6,105 nucleotides of DNA from positions 1-6,105 of the forward strand of contig CADBQJ010000267.1 of NCBI GenBank assembly GCA_902796785.1. Reading direction: 5' to 3'. Position 1 is the first letter of the stretch. Each line of letters opens with the position of its first letter. Shown here one piece after another: positions 4,842-6,105 of this stretch. The notes under the pieces are model-generated. The model saw nothing but the letters and a program-made list of their open reading frames with translations, ran no database searches and was not told the origin of the DNA. The position numbers and the translations under genes were made by a program. Origin of the DNA: Fibrobacter succinogenes. Lineage in GTDB: Bacteria; Fibrobacterota; Fibrobacteria; Fibrobacterales; CADBQJ01.

Positions 4842-6086
4842 ATGGGGAGCAGCTCCTTGAAGAAGAGAATGGGCGTGGGCATTGGCCTTTCAGCGATCAG
4901 CGCCGTGTTCCAGCTCCTCGCCTTCTGCGTCAACAACCTTCTGGCGCACACATTGGGCGCGGCCGCGTTCGCCGATTACGTCCTAATCGCCACCGACCTT
5001 TCGATCTTCTCGGTCATCGCCGAATTCGGGACCGGCGCGCTGATCCTCTCCTTCTTCGCCACGCGGCTCGGCAACCCCTCCATTGCGCAAGCCATCTTCC
5101 GCCTCCGCGTCGGGCTGGGGGCCTTCGCTTGCGCGGCGATGGTCGTCGTCTCCCAATTCGCCCACGCGCTGGACGGGCTCGCGCTCCCCTGCGCCATCCT
5201 CGCGCTCGGGTTGCTCTGCTCCCCGGCCATCGTGGAGTGGTTCTTTCTGGGAACGCGCGACTGGAAAAACCTCGTCCGCTTTAAACTGATTCATGCGGCC
5301 ACCTACCTGGTCGGCGGGTTGGCTCTGTGGGCGAGCGACTGCCCCTCTCTCGAAGCGGTCTGCCTGATGGTCTCGATTGCTCCGTTGCCGGCCTTCTGCT
5401 TCGCTCTGACGCGGCTTCCGAAAACGGGACGCGCGCTTCGCCGTTCCCAGCGCAAGCTGGTCTCCATCGTGCTGCGCAAAGCCGTCCCTTATGCGACCAG
5501 TTCGCTCGCCGGTTTCGCCTACCTGCCGGCAATCCTCTATGCCGTCAATCTCTGCTGGAGCGCGGCGGACGACAAGGCGGCGTTCTCCAGCGCCTACAAA
5601 ATCATCATCCTGCTGCAGGCTTTCACGTTGCAATTCCTCGCCTCCGAGCAGATTTTCTCGCAGCGTCGCCTATCGCTCGGCCTTTGGGACAAATCCCGCC
5701 GCACCCTGGCCTACACTGGAATTGCCTCGCTCGGAACGCTTCCCCTGGCGCTGTTGGGAGCCTGGACGCCCCGTCTGCTCTTCTTTGGGCTCCAGTGGAC
5801 CCCTGAGATGATGGAACTCGCCGAACAGACAATCCGCGTCCTCCTGATCAGCATTGTCCTGCAGTTTGCGCGCATGCCGGCTTTGGCGCAAATCCTCGCG
5901 GACCGAAGGATCCGCGCCTGCGTGGCCATCACCCTGATTGGCGGAGTCGCCAACCTCTTCGCCCTGGCCATAGCCGCCCGCTTTGCGCCGCAATGGTTGA
6001 TGATTGCCGGTCTCACCGGCGACATGGCCTACTCCGCGCTCGTCGTGCTCTACTACCTACGCTTAAATGCTGCCCAGAAATTGTAA
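4842..6086 (+). CDS. Wzx-like polysaccharide flippase (MOP superfamily)
   Basis: The 414-residue protein is hydrophobic along its whole length, with about 12 likely membrane helices near residues 11-35, 45-72, 85-108, 113-130, 148-165, 170-190, 208-236, 247-268, 288-316, 328-352, 357-380 and 385-407. A basic linker (191-205) sits between the two halves, as in Wzx/RfbX O-antigen and teichuronic-type transporters. The N-terminus (SSLKKRMGVGIGLSAISAVF, 4-23), AHTLGAAAFADYVLI (35-49) and the EWFFLGTRDWKNLVRFKLI region (132-150) resemble the Polysacc_synt family pattern. Such proteins move undecaprenyl-linked oligosaccharides to the outer face of the inner membrane. The length is normal for the family and the gene is complete. 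It is translated from an AGGAG site, 8 bp after the methyltransferase stop, so the two are likely cotranscribed. The MOP family is recognised from overall pattern, not from catalytic residues. Confidence 0.87.
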   Translation: MGSSSLKKRMGVGIGLSAISAVFQLLAFCVNNLLAHTLGAAAFADYVLIATDLSIFSVIAEFGTGALILSFFATRLGNPSIAQAIFRLRVGLGAFACAAMVVVSQFAHALDGLALPCAILALGLLCSPAIVEWFFLGTRDWKNLVRFKLIHAATYLVGGLALWASDCPSLEAVCLMVSIAPLPAFCFALTRLPKTGRALRRSQRKLVSIVLRKAVPYATSSLAGFAYLPAILYAVNLCWSAADDKAAFSSAYKIIILLQAFTLQFLASEQIFSQRRLSLGLWDKSRRTLAYTGIASLGTLPLALLGAWTPRLLFFGLQWTPEMMELAEQTIRVLLISIVLQFARMPALAQILADRRIRACVAITLIGGVANLFALAIAARFAPQWLMIAGLTGDMAYSALVVLYYLRLNAAQKL

Positions 6087-6105
6087 AGTGCTGGAAACAA
6101 AGCGA

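Noticed and set aside
1..6105. CRISPR arrays, tRNA or rRNA genes, insertion sequences, defence systems
   Set aside because: No regularly spaced repeats, transposase motifs, cloverleaf-like or rRNA-like segments were seen. Every gene is explained as envelope glycan synthesis or transport, so no new defence-type system can be supported here.

Overview
The window is a piece of an envelope-polysaccharide locus from a high-GC bacterium. It holds four family-2 glycosyltransferases, one SAM-dependent methyltransferase and one multi-spanning Wzx-type glycan flippase. At the left edge is the first part of a YejB-like ABC transporter permease, which is probably not part of the glycan pathway. A lipid-linked-glycan flippase suggests a bacterium that builds O-antigen or capsule-like polymers, and YejB points to a Gram-negative type of envelope. 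No phylogenetic marker is present, so the organism cannot be named. A high-GC environmental lineage using leaderless transcripts would fit.

Layout. Positions 1-201 (minus): N-terminal 67 residues of a YejB-like permease, running off the edge. Positions 255-1166 and 1191-2147 (minus): two glycosyltransferases in one direction (the 1191-2147 gene is upstream), 24 bp apart and very GC-rich. Positions 2148-2205: a divergent intergenic region. Positions 2206-3150 (plus): a third glycosyltransferase, less GC-rich, whose stop codon overlaps the stop of the convergent gene at 3147-4028 (minus). That fourth glycosyltransferase is a clear paralogue of the 255-1166 gene. Positions 4029-4056: a 28-bp divergent intergenic region centred on a perfect palindrome. 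Positions 4057-4833 and 4842-6086 (plus): methyltransferase and flippase, an apparent two-gene operon. No gene-free stretch exceeds 60 bases.

How it may work together (inference). The glycosyltransferases would add successive sugars to a lipid-linked oligosaccharide on the cytoplasmic face of the inner membrane. Two of them resemble rhamnosyltransferases. The methyltransferase could modify or cap the glycan, and the flippase would move the lipid-linked unit to the periplasm.

The most interesting signal is in the gene starts. Four genes (255-1166, 1191-2147, 3147-4028, 4057-4833) have no recognisable Shine-Dalgarno. Each has a short AT-rich element, GCTA followed by a T-rich run, whose TANNNT hexamer lies exactly 7 nt before the ATG. 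This is the geometry expected of -10 boxes of leaderless mRNAs. At 4029-4056 two such elements overlap in one 16-bp palindrome, equidistant from two divergent ATGs. The yejB-like gene has the same element further upstream, while the operon-internal flippase gene instead has a Shine-Dalgarno. A second point is that the 255-1166 glycosyltransferase carries DQSS where its paralogue has DQDS, so a usual metal-binding Asp is missing.
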